A model generated the notes under the pieces. The model did not search any database and was not told where the DNA came from. It worked only from the letters and a program-made list of their open reading frames with translations. From PVC group bacterium (GTDB lineage: Bacteria > Omnitrophota > Gorgyraeia > B26-G9): a stretch of DNA of 50,871 bases. The translations under genes were made by a program, and so were the position numbers. Where the stretch lies: NCBI GenBank assembly GCA_024231215.1, contig JAAEQR010000175.1, positions 1 through 50,871 of the forward strand, read 5' to 3'. This document shows positions 42,885 through 49,949 of the stretch, in pieces (the first letter of the stretch is position 1; each line of letters starts with the position of its first letter).

Positions 42885-44873
42885 CTAATATGTTGTTCTT
42901 ATATTCAACAGTGCTTTTTTCATAATTTCAGAATCATCTATATTTGTTACTATTTCACTGTGTTTCTTGTTTTCTTCTTCATATATTGTTGTGGGTACTA
43001 TCTCGCTATTTTGCATATCATAAACAACTCCTGCTGATCCATCACTGCAATCTTTATCATTAATTCCTGCCTGGCTATATTCCCAATCTCCAAAGTATTT
43101 GTGCTCTGTTTTACCCTTTATGTGATCTATTTTTTCCTTTCCTTTATTGTCAGCTTCTATTATAAGACTCAATAGATTGTTCTTGAGAAATATATTCCTT
43201 CCAGATTTTACAGTCTCGTCAAACAGACAGTTTATGAAAAATAAATATGGATCGAGTGTTCTATCCACTGACAGTACTGAAGCTTCAATCTTGTTTCTCA
43301 ATAAACTCTGTTTAAATTGGGCATTTTGAAATGAATCAGACGTAAAATACTTTATAAAAACATTTCCTTCATATTTTAAGTCCAATACGAAATTTTCAAT
43401 TGCTGCTAAATTAATACCTGCTTTTCCTGGAGCTATACAAAAAGCAAAATCCAATACGTATATGGTTTTTTGAAGAGTCTTGCTTCTTTCCTTGTGACCC
43501 ATTGCAATACCGGCTAAATCACCATGTGCTGAAAAGGCAGGGTCAACGTGTACCCATCTAGGCTCCCTATACGCTCTTTTTATCCTGTATTTGCCATCTA
43601 TTGTTTTCATAAAAAACATATCTTTTATCTTGTTCCATATTAGTTTTTCAGGATTTTCCATAGAATCTGCTATTATAGTTCCTTCAACATTATCTAACAG
43701 TTTGTTATTAAATAAGTTGTCTATTAAGACCGAATCTTGAATTAGTCTATTCTCTCGTTGTGTTGGTAGACCCGCTATGTCTTTTATACTTTTGACAACA
43801 TTCCTTTCAAAGTCAGATTTAGCATCAATCGGTATTTCTTTAATAAGTTTTTTATTTATGTCTTTCAATTGCTTGTCGTCTGTGATTATTTTGGGAGCTG
43901 TCGTTCCATCCCCAGTGCATACTTTAAAAGTTTTTCCTGTTTCCAACCATTTTGGGAACAAATGAGGTCTTGCCTCCCACCTGCTCCTGCTTTTAAAGTA
44001 GACTTTTTCTTGTTTTTGTAAGTCATTCAGTATGTATTTTTCTATAGGATTCTCTATATCATTAGCTGATGAATCAAGATATACCATACCCAAATAGTTA
44101 GTTCCAACTGTGGCTTTAATTCTTTCTAAACCGTCAGAATATAATTGAAATATCTGCTCATGAGTTACTCCAGCCTGTTGTATAAAAAAGTTAATTTCTG
44201 ATACAGCAAGGAACAGTAAGTCAGCTCCAAGAAAAGATAAAAAATCAGTTCCTATATTGAGAGACAATCTTGATTCAAGAGTTAGCTTGCCAAAAGTGGC
44301 TGCCTTTGACCATACAATTTTTTCCAACCCGTATTCTTTTTGCTTTATAGGCACTTGATCCTGACGGTCTACCTTTATAAACCTTGGAGACATCATCAAT
44401 ATATCATAAATAGGCTTCAATAACAATTGATTTACCTTTTCAGCTACGAACGACATAATATAAATAGACAAGTTCGTCGTAGGAGCTAATCCATAATAAA
44501 GCTGTGGATGGCGCAAACAATGTACGTATATTATTATGTAATGGATGAGCAAACGTTCCAAGAACGACTTACCTGTCCTCGTAGCTCCATATTCTACAAC
44601 CTGATTATAGTTTTCATTTTCATCCAATATATTTATGAAATCTTCCTTTATATAGTCATATATTGCATCTTCGAAAGGTTTTGTGATCCAGCCATTCCTG
44701 TGATCGAGATATTCCTCGGGAGTAGGTGGTTTTACTCTAAAGACTACGTTTTCTAACTTTTTATATAATTCATTTGTTGATTCACAACCATGCCACATTT
44801 CATGCAGTTTTTGTTGTTCGCTTAGTGTCAATTTCTGATAGTAAGCATCTATCATTTCTGTTGTTTTGTTCAT
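42885..44873 (-). CDS. terL: Terminase large subunit
   Basis: A 662-residue protein. Walker A YGATRTGKS (residues 95-103), a Walker-B-like strand ADLLFLAVSEI, and the C-terminal nuclease with VDPAFSAHGDLAGIAMG, TSDSFQ and DCSDGSAGVVYD (acidic residues for two-metal cleavage). It packages DNA into the prohead using ATP and cuts at the end. The start codon abuts a late-like motif with no ribosome site. No small terminase subunit is seen nearby. Confidence 0.88.
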   Translation of the reverse strand: MNKTTEMIDAYYQKLTLSEQQKLHEMWHGCESTNELYKKLENVVFRVKPPTPEEYLDHRNGWITKPFEDAIYDYIKEDFINILDENENYNQVVEYGATRTGKSFLERLLIHYIIIYVHCLRHPQLYYGLAPTTNLSIYIMSFVAEKVNQLLLKPIYDILMMSPRFIKVDRQDQVPIKQKEYGLEKIVWSKAATFGKLTLESRLSLNIGTDFLSFLGADLLFLAVSEINFFIQQAGVTHEQIFQLYSDGLERIKATVGTNYLGMVYLDSSANDIENPIEKYILNDLQKQEKVYFKSRSRWEARPHLFPKWLETGKTFKVCTGDGTTAPKIITDDKQLKDINKKLIKEIPIDAKSDFERNVVKSIKDIAGLPTQRENRLIQDSVLIDNLFNNKLLDNVEGTIIADSMENPEKLIWNKIKDMFFMKTIDGKYRIKRAYREPRWVHVDPAFSAHGDLAGIAMGHKERSKTLQKTIYVLDFAFCIAPGKAGINLAAIENFVLDLKYEGNVFIKYFTSDSFQNAQFKQSLLRNKIEASVLSVDRTLDPYLFFINCLFDETVKSGRNIFLKNNLLSLIIEADNKGKEKIDHIKGKTEHKYFGDWEYSQAGINDKDCSDGSAGVVYDMQNSEIVPTTIYEEENKKHSEIVTNIDDSEIMKKALLNIRTTY

Positions 44874-44886
44874 AGTTATTAGTAAT
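44873..44886 (-). promoter_or_regulatory. Late-like motif abutting terminase start
   Basis: Minus-strand ATTACTAATAACTA, one base off the consensus, running into the terminase ATG. Compare 4008-4021. Confidence 0.5.
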
Positions 44887-44982
44887 ATTTGAATGGCAAT
44901 ATCTTCAGTAGTAATTGTACAAAAAGTTGATTCTATACATAAAATAAAAACGTAACTTTTTCTTAAAAATTAAAAAAAGTTG

Positions 44983-45009
44983 TTTACATATTACTCAATG
45001 TTTTATACA
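44983..45009 (+). promoter_or_regulatory. Early-type promoter
   Basis: AAAAAAAGTTGTTTACA (TTTACA at 44983-44988) is the conserved -35 block. The -10 is TATACA (45004-45009) after a 15-bp spacer, or less well TATTAT further down. AAGGAGAAATAAG before ATG 45046. Confidence 0.62.
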
Positions 45010-45045
45010 TTGTTATTATAAAATAATTAAAGAAGGAGAAATAAG

Positions 45046-45210
45046 ATGAAAGTAAAATTTGAAAGATTTTTAAACAATGAATGGATTGCAGAGGAATGTG
45101 ATACAGATAATCTTGAAAATGATTCTGGAGATGAATGGACAGAAGATATGTTAATCAATTATCTAAAAGATACAGAAATTAATGGTAGAATTAGAAAAAT
45201 TGAAACTTAA
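45046..45210 (+). CDS. Small acidic protein (54 aa)
   Basis: Reads MKVKFERFLNNEWIAEECDT and ends GRIRKIET. Strong ribosome site. Acidic, with no recognised family; first gene after the early promoter of the terminase-sigma intergenic region. Confidence 0.6.
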   Translation: MKVKFERFLNNEWIAEECDTDNLENDSGDEWTEDMLINYLKDTEINGRIRKIET

Positions 45211-45260
45211 TAGTTTATGAAATTCAATTGAATTATTAAAAAAATAACAAAGGAGATATT

Positions 45261-45482
45261 ATGAGAATTCAATACTTGTATACAGAAGGAAAAGAGGGAG
45301 ATGATTTATTACCTCTTAGAGTAAAACTTGATGGAAAGATAGTTGGAGTAATTAAGAAAGTTAAAGAGGGATACTCTTATTTCCCTAAAGGATTAAAAGA
45401 CGGAGGAGAAATTTTTAATAGTATTACTGAAGTCCAAAATAGTTTAGAATTTGAAGAACATCAAAATGAATTATTTAAATAA
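45261..45482 (+). CDS. Hypothetical protein (73 aa)
   Basis: A small beta-rich protein (MRIQYLYTEGKEG, VKLDGKIVGVIKK). AAGGAGATATT ribosome site. Function unknown; in the run of small early genes before the sigma gene. Confidence 0.58.
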   Translation: MRIQYLYTEGKEGDDLLPLRVKLDGKIVGVIKKVKEGYSYFPKGLKDGGEIFNSITEVQNSLEFEEHQNELFK

Positions 45483-45493
45483 GGAGAAATGTA

Positions 45494-45733
45494 ATGGAAA
45501 AAATTTATAAAACAGAAGAAACTAATGTTTTTTATGAAGTAGATGATAACATAGATACTATTGACGCGCTAATCACAGTATTACAGAAATTAAAATTAGA
45601 AGGGTTTACTTCTGTAGAACTTGATGTAGAAGATGACTATGGAAGTATCTCTGCTAATCTTTTGGCTTCTAAACGAAGATTAGAAACTGATGAAGAATAT
45701 GAAAAAAGATTAGTATCAGAAGAAAAAAACTAA
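45494..45733 (+). CDS. Hypothetical protein (79 aa), probably frameshifted
   Basis: The acidic protein reads SVELDVEDDYGS and ends ETDEEYEKRLVSEEKN. Right after the stop, another frame continues with a plausible C-terminus (KTKQNKLNRLKKLAEELDVK) ending at 45797. The frames meet at a run of seven A (45723-45729); removing one A gives a continuous protein. Either a real disruption, an assembly error or slippage. Confidence 0.55.
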   Translation: MEKIYKTEETNVFYEVDDNIDTIDALITVLQKLKLEGFTSVELDVEDDYGSISANLLASKRRLETDEEYEKRLVSEEKN

Positions 45734-45797
45734 ACAAAATAAGTTAAATCGTCTTAAAAAATTAGCTGAAGAACTTGATGTAAAAATAGTTGAATAA

Positions 45798-46222
45798 TAA
45801 CATAAAATTAAAAAAAAATTACACTTTTTAAAAAAAGTTGTTTACAATATTAAATATAAAATATTAAATAACATTCAATACTAAAAATAATTAATAAGAA
45901 ATAAGATTAAAAAAAGAAATATTTTGATATATTTTTAAAAAGTAAATTAAGAAAAAGAAATACTTTCATAAAAAAAATAAAAAATTATCCAGACGCCTAA
46001 ATGACTGAAACAACAGGAATCGCTAAACCTAACTAAATTTTTTATTTTTTGTTAATAAGATTGAAAGCCGTACAAACAAACAATTAAATACATAAACCAT
46101 AACGAAATTCTATACCTATTGAACCGGTCTTCATTGGGTTCTATTGATATAATATTGAAATAGATTTTTTAAGAATAACCAGGTAACAAAAAAAAATTAA
46201 ATATAAAATAAGGAGAAACTCA
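45798..46222 (+). promoter_or_regulatory. Gene-free leader region of the sigma gene
   Basis: About 425 nt without a gene. At 45841-45846 TTTACA follows AAAAAAGTTG, the early promoter -35 block, with weak -10 candidates (TATTAA at 45862). Closer to the gene, TGATATAAT (46145-46153) is an extended -10 element. GAACC (46121-46125) and GGTTC (46137-46141) can pair. AAGGAGAAACTCA precedes the ATG. The rest is very A-rich, with nothing else recognised. Confidence 0.5.
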
Positions 46223-46837
46223 ATGGAAAATCTTACAGACTACCAACTCGTGCAGTCGTTTCAATTGGGAAACGAACAGGCTTTCAATGTATTATTTAGG
46301 AAACACGAAACTCTCTTGAATATCTATTCACAGAAGATGTATAGCTTCTACAGAAAATACGATTTTAGCAAGGACTGGTCGCATCATTTTTCTGAACTTT
46401 CAAATTGTTTTTACAAAGCTGTTGAGACTTGCAAATTGAACAAAGTCAATGAAGAAACGTTTGTGTTCAAAAAGAGACTGTATTACTACATGAGGAGTTA
46501 TAATCAAAGTTTGGTTAAGTACTTTGAATCAAAAGGTCGCATGATCGAGATAGTAGAGGTTGATGCTAAAAAAGCTAATCAGAGACAACATGGATATATA
46601 CAACCAATATTACATACAACATGTTTCAATATATTCGATCAAATAAACAATAGAATGATTATTGAAAATCTAATTGAAATATCAGGGAAAGTATTGAATG
46701 ATGTTGAATTGAAAGTCTTCAACATGACTATAGATAATTTTACCGTAGAGGAAATGGCTGAAGAAATGGATTTCACTAAGGTATACATCTATCGGATAAA
46801 AAAGAGAATCGCTAAAAAATTAAAGAAGTTTTTGTAA
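46223..46837 (+). CDS. Sigma-70 family factor, probable late sigma
   Basis: A 204-residue protein. The N-terminus resembles sigma region 2 (DYQLVQSFQLGNEQAFNVLF, ECF-like), and the C-terminus a region-4 helix-turn-helix (FTVEEMAEEMDFTKVYIYRI, then KKRIAKKLKKF). The middle, residues 60-145, is unassigned. It would bind host RNA polymerase core and redirect it. T4 gp55 is similar in size (185) and recognises TATAAATA; the TACTAATAAATA motif upstream of the structural genes is the likely target. Own leader with an extended -10. Confidence 0.8.
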   Translation: MENLTDYQLVQSFQLGNEQAFNVLFRKHETLLNIYSQKMYSFYRKYDFSKDWSHHFSELSNCFYKAVETCKLNKVNEETFVFKKRLYYYMRSYNQSLVKYFESKGRMIEIVEVDAKKANQRQHGYIQPILHTTCFNIFDQINNRMIIENLIEISGKVLNDVELKVFNMTIDNFTVEEMAEEMDFTKVYIYRIKKRIAKKLKKFL

Positions 46838-46859
46838 GAAATTAAAGTTTGATTACTCA

Positions 46860-46871
46860 TACTAATAAATA
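46860..46871 (+). promoter_or_regulatory. Late promoter motif, only rightward copy
   Basis: Plus-strand TACTAATAAATA just after the sigma gene, upstream of the homing-type endonuclease. The only copy found on the plus strand. Confidence 0.6.
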
Positions 46872-46937
46872 TAGAGGGACAGGGAGTAGCTCTCCTTTTT
46901 CTGAAACTGTGATGAGTAGGAAATCACCTCTATATTT
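46867..46937 (+). ncRNA. Structured leader RNA (predicted three-way junction)
   Basis: An 11-bp perfect stem pairs 46867-46877 (AAATATAGAGG) with 46927-46937 (CCTCTATATTT). Inside are GG-GAG / CTC-T-CC with loop TAG (46882-46895, one bulge) and GTGAT / ATCAC (46909-46913, 46923-46927). The lower stem shares bases with the late motif. T-rich sequence follows the 3' strand, so it may also end the sigma transcript. It does not match a riboswitch or ribozyme that I know. Confidence 0.5.
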
Positions 46938-46969
46938 TTCATGAATTTATCACAGAGGTTTTGAATAAT

Positions 46970-48346
46970 ATGAACAAAGTTTGTAAACACTGCAGCACTC
47001 CTGATGTCCTTACCTATACATTAAAAAGTGGTACAATAGTTAAAAAATCAGTATGTAAAGAATGCGATCTTAAGAAAAGAACTAAGATTCCACTATTCTT
47101 TAATTATGAATTCCTCCACAATCTATATCATGTTGAAAACAAAACACTGGAATACATGTCGATAAAATACAACATATCCATTCAGAAAGTTAAAAACTGG
47201 TTGAAATACTACGACATTTCTCTAAAAGAAGTTAAGAAAACATGCAAGCATTGTGGTACTGAAGATATATTAACTTATACAAATAAGAAAGGTACAATAG
47301 CAAGGAAATCAATATGCAAAGAATGCGATAACAAAAAGAGAAAGGGAGTTCCGGTTGAATTCAATTACGACTTTCTGTACAACGAACATCACACATTGGG
47401 TTACAATATAGATCAAATAGCAGAAACGTACAGTATCACTGAAAATCAAGTCAAAAACTGGATGGAGTATTATGATGTTCCCATAAGACTTGTTTGTAAA
47501 GTTTGCGGGACAGGTGAAGATTTAGTTAAAAGGAAAATATCAAATCAATTTGGGGAGAGTGAAAAGGAGTCTACATTTGAAATATGCGAACTTTGCTATA
47601 AAAAAAGACAATCAAAAGGCGTTGCAAATGGTATAAAGAAAGCAAAAAAGACTGACAGTGAAGAAAGAAAAGAAATTAAGCGAAAGAATCGTAGCGAGAG
47701 TCAAGAAAAGAATAAAGAATCAAGAACAAGAAAACAAAAAAAGACTTGGAGTGAAAAATCTAAAGAAGAGCTGGAAGAACTTGGAAGTAGAATAAGTGAG
47801 ACAAAGCAAAATAAAACTAAAGAACAAAAAAGTGAAATAATTGAAAAATTTAAAGAATCGATGGCAAATAGAAGTGAGGAAGAAATTATAGAAAGAAGAA
47901 TGAAAATGGGAGCTAATCATAATGCAAAAGCTACACTTTTATTTTCTCATTTAGAAGAAATATTAACATTGTTAAATATAAATCATAAAATTGAATATAA
48001 ATTAGTAAATAGTAATAAGAAAGTCTTAAGAAGAGAAAAACCTATAAATGTATATAAAATTTCTGATACTTGTCAATGTAGATTTTTAGATTGTTATATT
48101 AAATTAAATAATAGAGAAATTAATCTTGAGTTTGATGAAGAAAAACATAAGAAAGAAATTAAAAATGATTTAATAAGAGAAAAAGAAATATTAACTATAA
48201 AACCTAATTTAGAAATTTATCGAATACCTGAAGAATTATATTTCGATAATAAAGAGCAAGTAATATTTGACTTATTAAATATAGTATTAGGAAATTTTAA
48301 ATATGTAAAATTTGATTACTCATCTATAACAAAAAGAGACCCGTGA
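46970..48346 (+). CDS. Homing-type endonuclease with zinc fingers and C-terminal nuclease
   Basis: A protein of about 458 residues. Two near-repeats at the N-terminus each combine a CKHC...CKEC zinc finger and an HTH-like segment (KNWLKYYDI, KNWMEYYDV), and a third finger starts with CKVCG. A Lys/Glu/Ser-rich linker resembling NUMOD3 repeats follows (about 245-320). The C-terminal part (about 370-430, CRFLDCYIKLNNREINLEFD, then EEKHKKEI) has the pattern of Vsr/EDxHD-type nucleases. It probably cuts a specific DNA site to spread its own gene. No intron is evident. An ATG start at 46970 is chosen over an in-frame TTG at 46961. Confidence 0.75.
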   Translation: MNKVCKHCSTPDVLTYTLKSGTIVKKSVCKECDLKKRTKIPLFFNYEFLHNLYHVENKTLEYMSIKYNISIQKVKNWLKYYDISLKEVKKTCKHCGTEDILTYTNKKGTIARKSICKECDNKKRKGVPVEFNYDFLYNEHHTLGYNIDQIAETYSITENQVKNWMEYYDVPIRLVCKVCGTGEDLVKRKISNQFGESEKESTFEICELCYKKRQSKGVANGIKKAKKTDSEERKEIKRKNRSESQEKNKESRTRKQKKTWSEKSKEELEELGSRISETKQNKTKEQKSEIIEKFKESMANRSEEEIIERRMKMGANHNAKATLLFSHLEEILTLLNINHKIEYKLVNSNKKVLRREKPINVYKISDTCQCRFLDCYIKLNNREINLEFDEEKHKKEIKNDLIREKEILTIKPNLEIYRIPEELYFDNKEQVIFDLLNIVLGNFKYVKFDYSSITKRDP

Positions 48347-48357
48347 AGGCCTCTTTT
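48332..48357. terminator. Terminator between endonuclease and capsid genes
   Basis: AAAAGAG (48332-48338) with CTCTTTT (48351-48357), plus CC/GG inside; the stop TGA lies in the hairpin. Works in both directions, though the T run is short. Confidence 0.55.
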
Positions 48358-48375
48358 AAATTAAGGAGATATATG

Positions 48376-48410
48376 TAACTTAAGACATAGGAGATTATGA
48401 GCTTAAGTTA
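48376..48410. terminator. Hairpin at the 3' end of the capsid gene
   Basis: TAACTTAAG (48376-48384) with CTTAAGTTA (48402-48410), 9 bp, 17-nt loop. It spans the capsid stop codon, so it may protect or end the capsid mRNA. Confidence 0.4.
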
Positions 48411-49843
48411 GTAATCTGAAGTAACCTAAGGAACTTAGGCTCGACCACAATTTTGTCCTCAATTGTTGCCAAATTTCCTTTTGTGTAAAATTCTGGGAAT
48501 CTGAGTTCTGCACTTATCTCAGTAAGGTTTCCAAAAACAATACTAAGGTCATTAACATCTGAATCGTTCTTGTAAGTAAGAAGTACTTCATTGTTTAAAA
48601 TGACGTCTGCATCTTGCGGACAAGAAAATACAAGAATATCATCTAAGCGACCAGCTTGATAACATCCCCACTTAGGTTGTCCACCAGTGTCTGTCTTCCA
48701 AAGGTCGTGCTTTTTAAGATAAGTTAGAGCCCTAGAACCCGCAACCGCAGTTGTAACTGATCCTCTCTTAATGTCATCGTAGATATCTCCACCAATGTCA
48801 TCAATAGTTGACAGAATTCTTTGTGCGTGCGACTTATCACTAACTTCACCAGCTGTAGCAAAGTCTGAATCAAAGGTTGTGATGGTATTTTGTTTCGAAA
48901 CTTGTCTACCAAAACCAATAGCTCTGTAATCTCTTGCCTTAGCGTGTTCATCAGCAACAGCTTCAATCAACATATCGTGGATGTCTCCAAGACCTGTTGT
49001 TTCAAGTGTGATAGCTGACATATCTGAAAAATGATATCCAAGTGGATTTGGATAAGCATTAAATCTATGTTTAATAACGTTGATACCTACAGTACCAAAA
49101 GAAGCGTAATTGCTAGAGTTTTCAGAATCAAAAGCATATTCTACAAGAACAGGAGCAGTATCAACAGGGGGAGTTGTGAAATTAATTTCAATATCGCCTG
49201 TTGTATAATCAATCGTATTTGTAGAACTTGAATTAAGAGCGTCACCAACAATTGTTCCTACACCATCATCAACGCCAATATATGCACCGTTACTCAGGAT
49301 TCTAACAGTAAACTTGACAACTGGAGTAGTTGAAATCGTTGATGTAAATTGAGTAGTAGCCCCGTCACCGGTTCCTAAACTTTGAGTGGTTGTAGTTGTT
49401 GGGTAGTATTTATGCATGTTTTCATAAATCTTTTCACCAGCAGTTGCCCCTCTAAGAGACTGTTCGTATGTCCTATCTACAATGTAAATAGCATCATCTG
49501 TACTTGTAAGTGGCCATTCAGTAAAGATTTTTCCTCTATTCGAATTGGCTACACCAAGTCTAATAACTTTAAGAAGATTTTCTGGTGTCTGAGCGAAATC
49601 AGAAGACACAATTGCTTCTTCAAGTTTTTTCCATTTTTTCTTCATATAAGATTCTTGCATTTGAATAGCAAAAGCAATATTTCTTGCGTGCTGTGGATTT
49701 GTTTCAGCGATGTCTTCAAGTCCCCAACCTATGTCCGTCTTTCCCCAAGCTTCAACTAACTTGTTACCTAAAACTTTTCTTTTACGGAGATTGGATTCAA
49801 GTTCTTCCCTTAAATTATCCATTTCTCTTCCATGTTTATTCAT
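48395..49843 (-). CDS. Major capsid protein (gp23-like)
   Basis: A 482-residue protein. The N-terminal helix and EWPLTSTDDAIYIVDRTYEQ, then SLRGATAGEKIYENM, and the C-terminal RFPEFYTKGNLATIEDK suit a HK97-fold major capsid protein of myoviruses. Residues about 150-235 form an inserted Ig-like beta module (LGTGDGATTQFTSTI, TIDYTTGDIEINFTTPP). It builds the hexamers of the head. The N-terminal segment may be trimmed by a prohead protease, which is not in this window. No late motif is visible upstream. Confidence 0.75.
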   Translation of the reverse strand: MNKHGREMDNLREELESNLRKRKVLGNKLVEAWGKTDIGWGLEDIAETNPQHARNIAFAIQMQESYMKKKWKKLEEAIVSSDFAQTPENLLKVIRLGVANSNRGKIFTEWPLTSTDDAIYIVDRTYEQSLRGATAGEKIYENMHKYYPTTTTTQSLGTGDGATTQFTSTISTTPVVKFTVRILSNGAYIGVDDGVGTIVGDALNSSSTNTIDYTTGDIEINFTTPPVDTAPVLVEYAFDSENSSNYASFGTVGINVIKHRFNAYPNPLGYHFSDMSAITLETTGLGDIHDMLIEAVADEHAKARDYRAIGFGRQVSKQNTITTFDSDFATAGEVSDKSHAQRILSTIDDIGGDIYDDIKRGSVTTAVAGSRALTYLKKHDLWKTDTGGQPKWGCYQAGRLDDILVFSCPQDADVILNNEVLLTYKNDSDVNDLSIVFGNLTEISAELRFPEFYTKGNLATIEDKIVVEPKFLRLLQITNLSS

Positions 49844-49850
49844 GTTTATT

Positions 49851-49949
49851 TATTTTTCCTCATCATTCTATTTTTTAAAAACCGTTATTTCTTTTATTCT
49901 TTTCCAATATCTTATTCTTTTCCTATTAAATTATTTTATTCCTTTTCTA
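49851..49949 (-). promoter_or_regulatory. A/G-rich capsid leader
   Basis: On the minus strand, GGAAAAGAATAA occurs at 49894-49905 and 49912-49923 (18 nt apart), with a variant at 49936-49947. There is no late motif. The block contains ATATAATAG. It could be a leader that controls capsid translation or mRNA stability. Confidence 0.4.

Larger units (their letters stand above)
46848..48323 (+). repeat. 13-nt direct repeat flanking the endonuclease gene
   Basis: TTTGATTACTCAT occurs at 46848-46860, just before the late motif, and at 48311-48323, in the last codons of the endonuclease gene. It may mark the ends of the inserted unit. Confidence 0.4.

Noticed and set aside
45723..45733. Classical -1 slippery site A AAA AAC at the end of the 45494 gene
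   Set aside because: A -1 shift there gives only five further residues before a stop; the plausible C-terminus is in the +1 frame, so programmed -1 shifting is unlikely.
46901..46930. Hammerhead ribozyme core
   Set aside because: TGATGAG and GGAAA are near each other but there is no stem II and no matching cleavage stem, so the core is incomplete.
46838..46970. Group I intron carrying the homing endonuclease
   Set aside because: No P/Q/R/S-like core or split host gene is visible; sigma gene and capsid gene both appear intact.
48365..48379. Tiny gene after AAGGAG (ATG TAA)
   Set aside because: A ribosome site followed by a start and immediate stop encodes nothing; it may be a remnant of a lost gene or chance.
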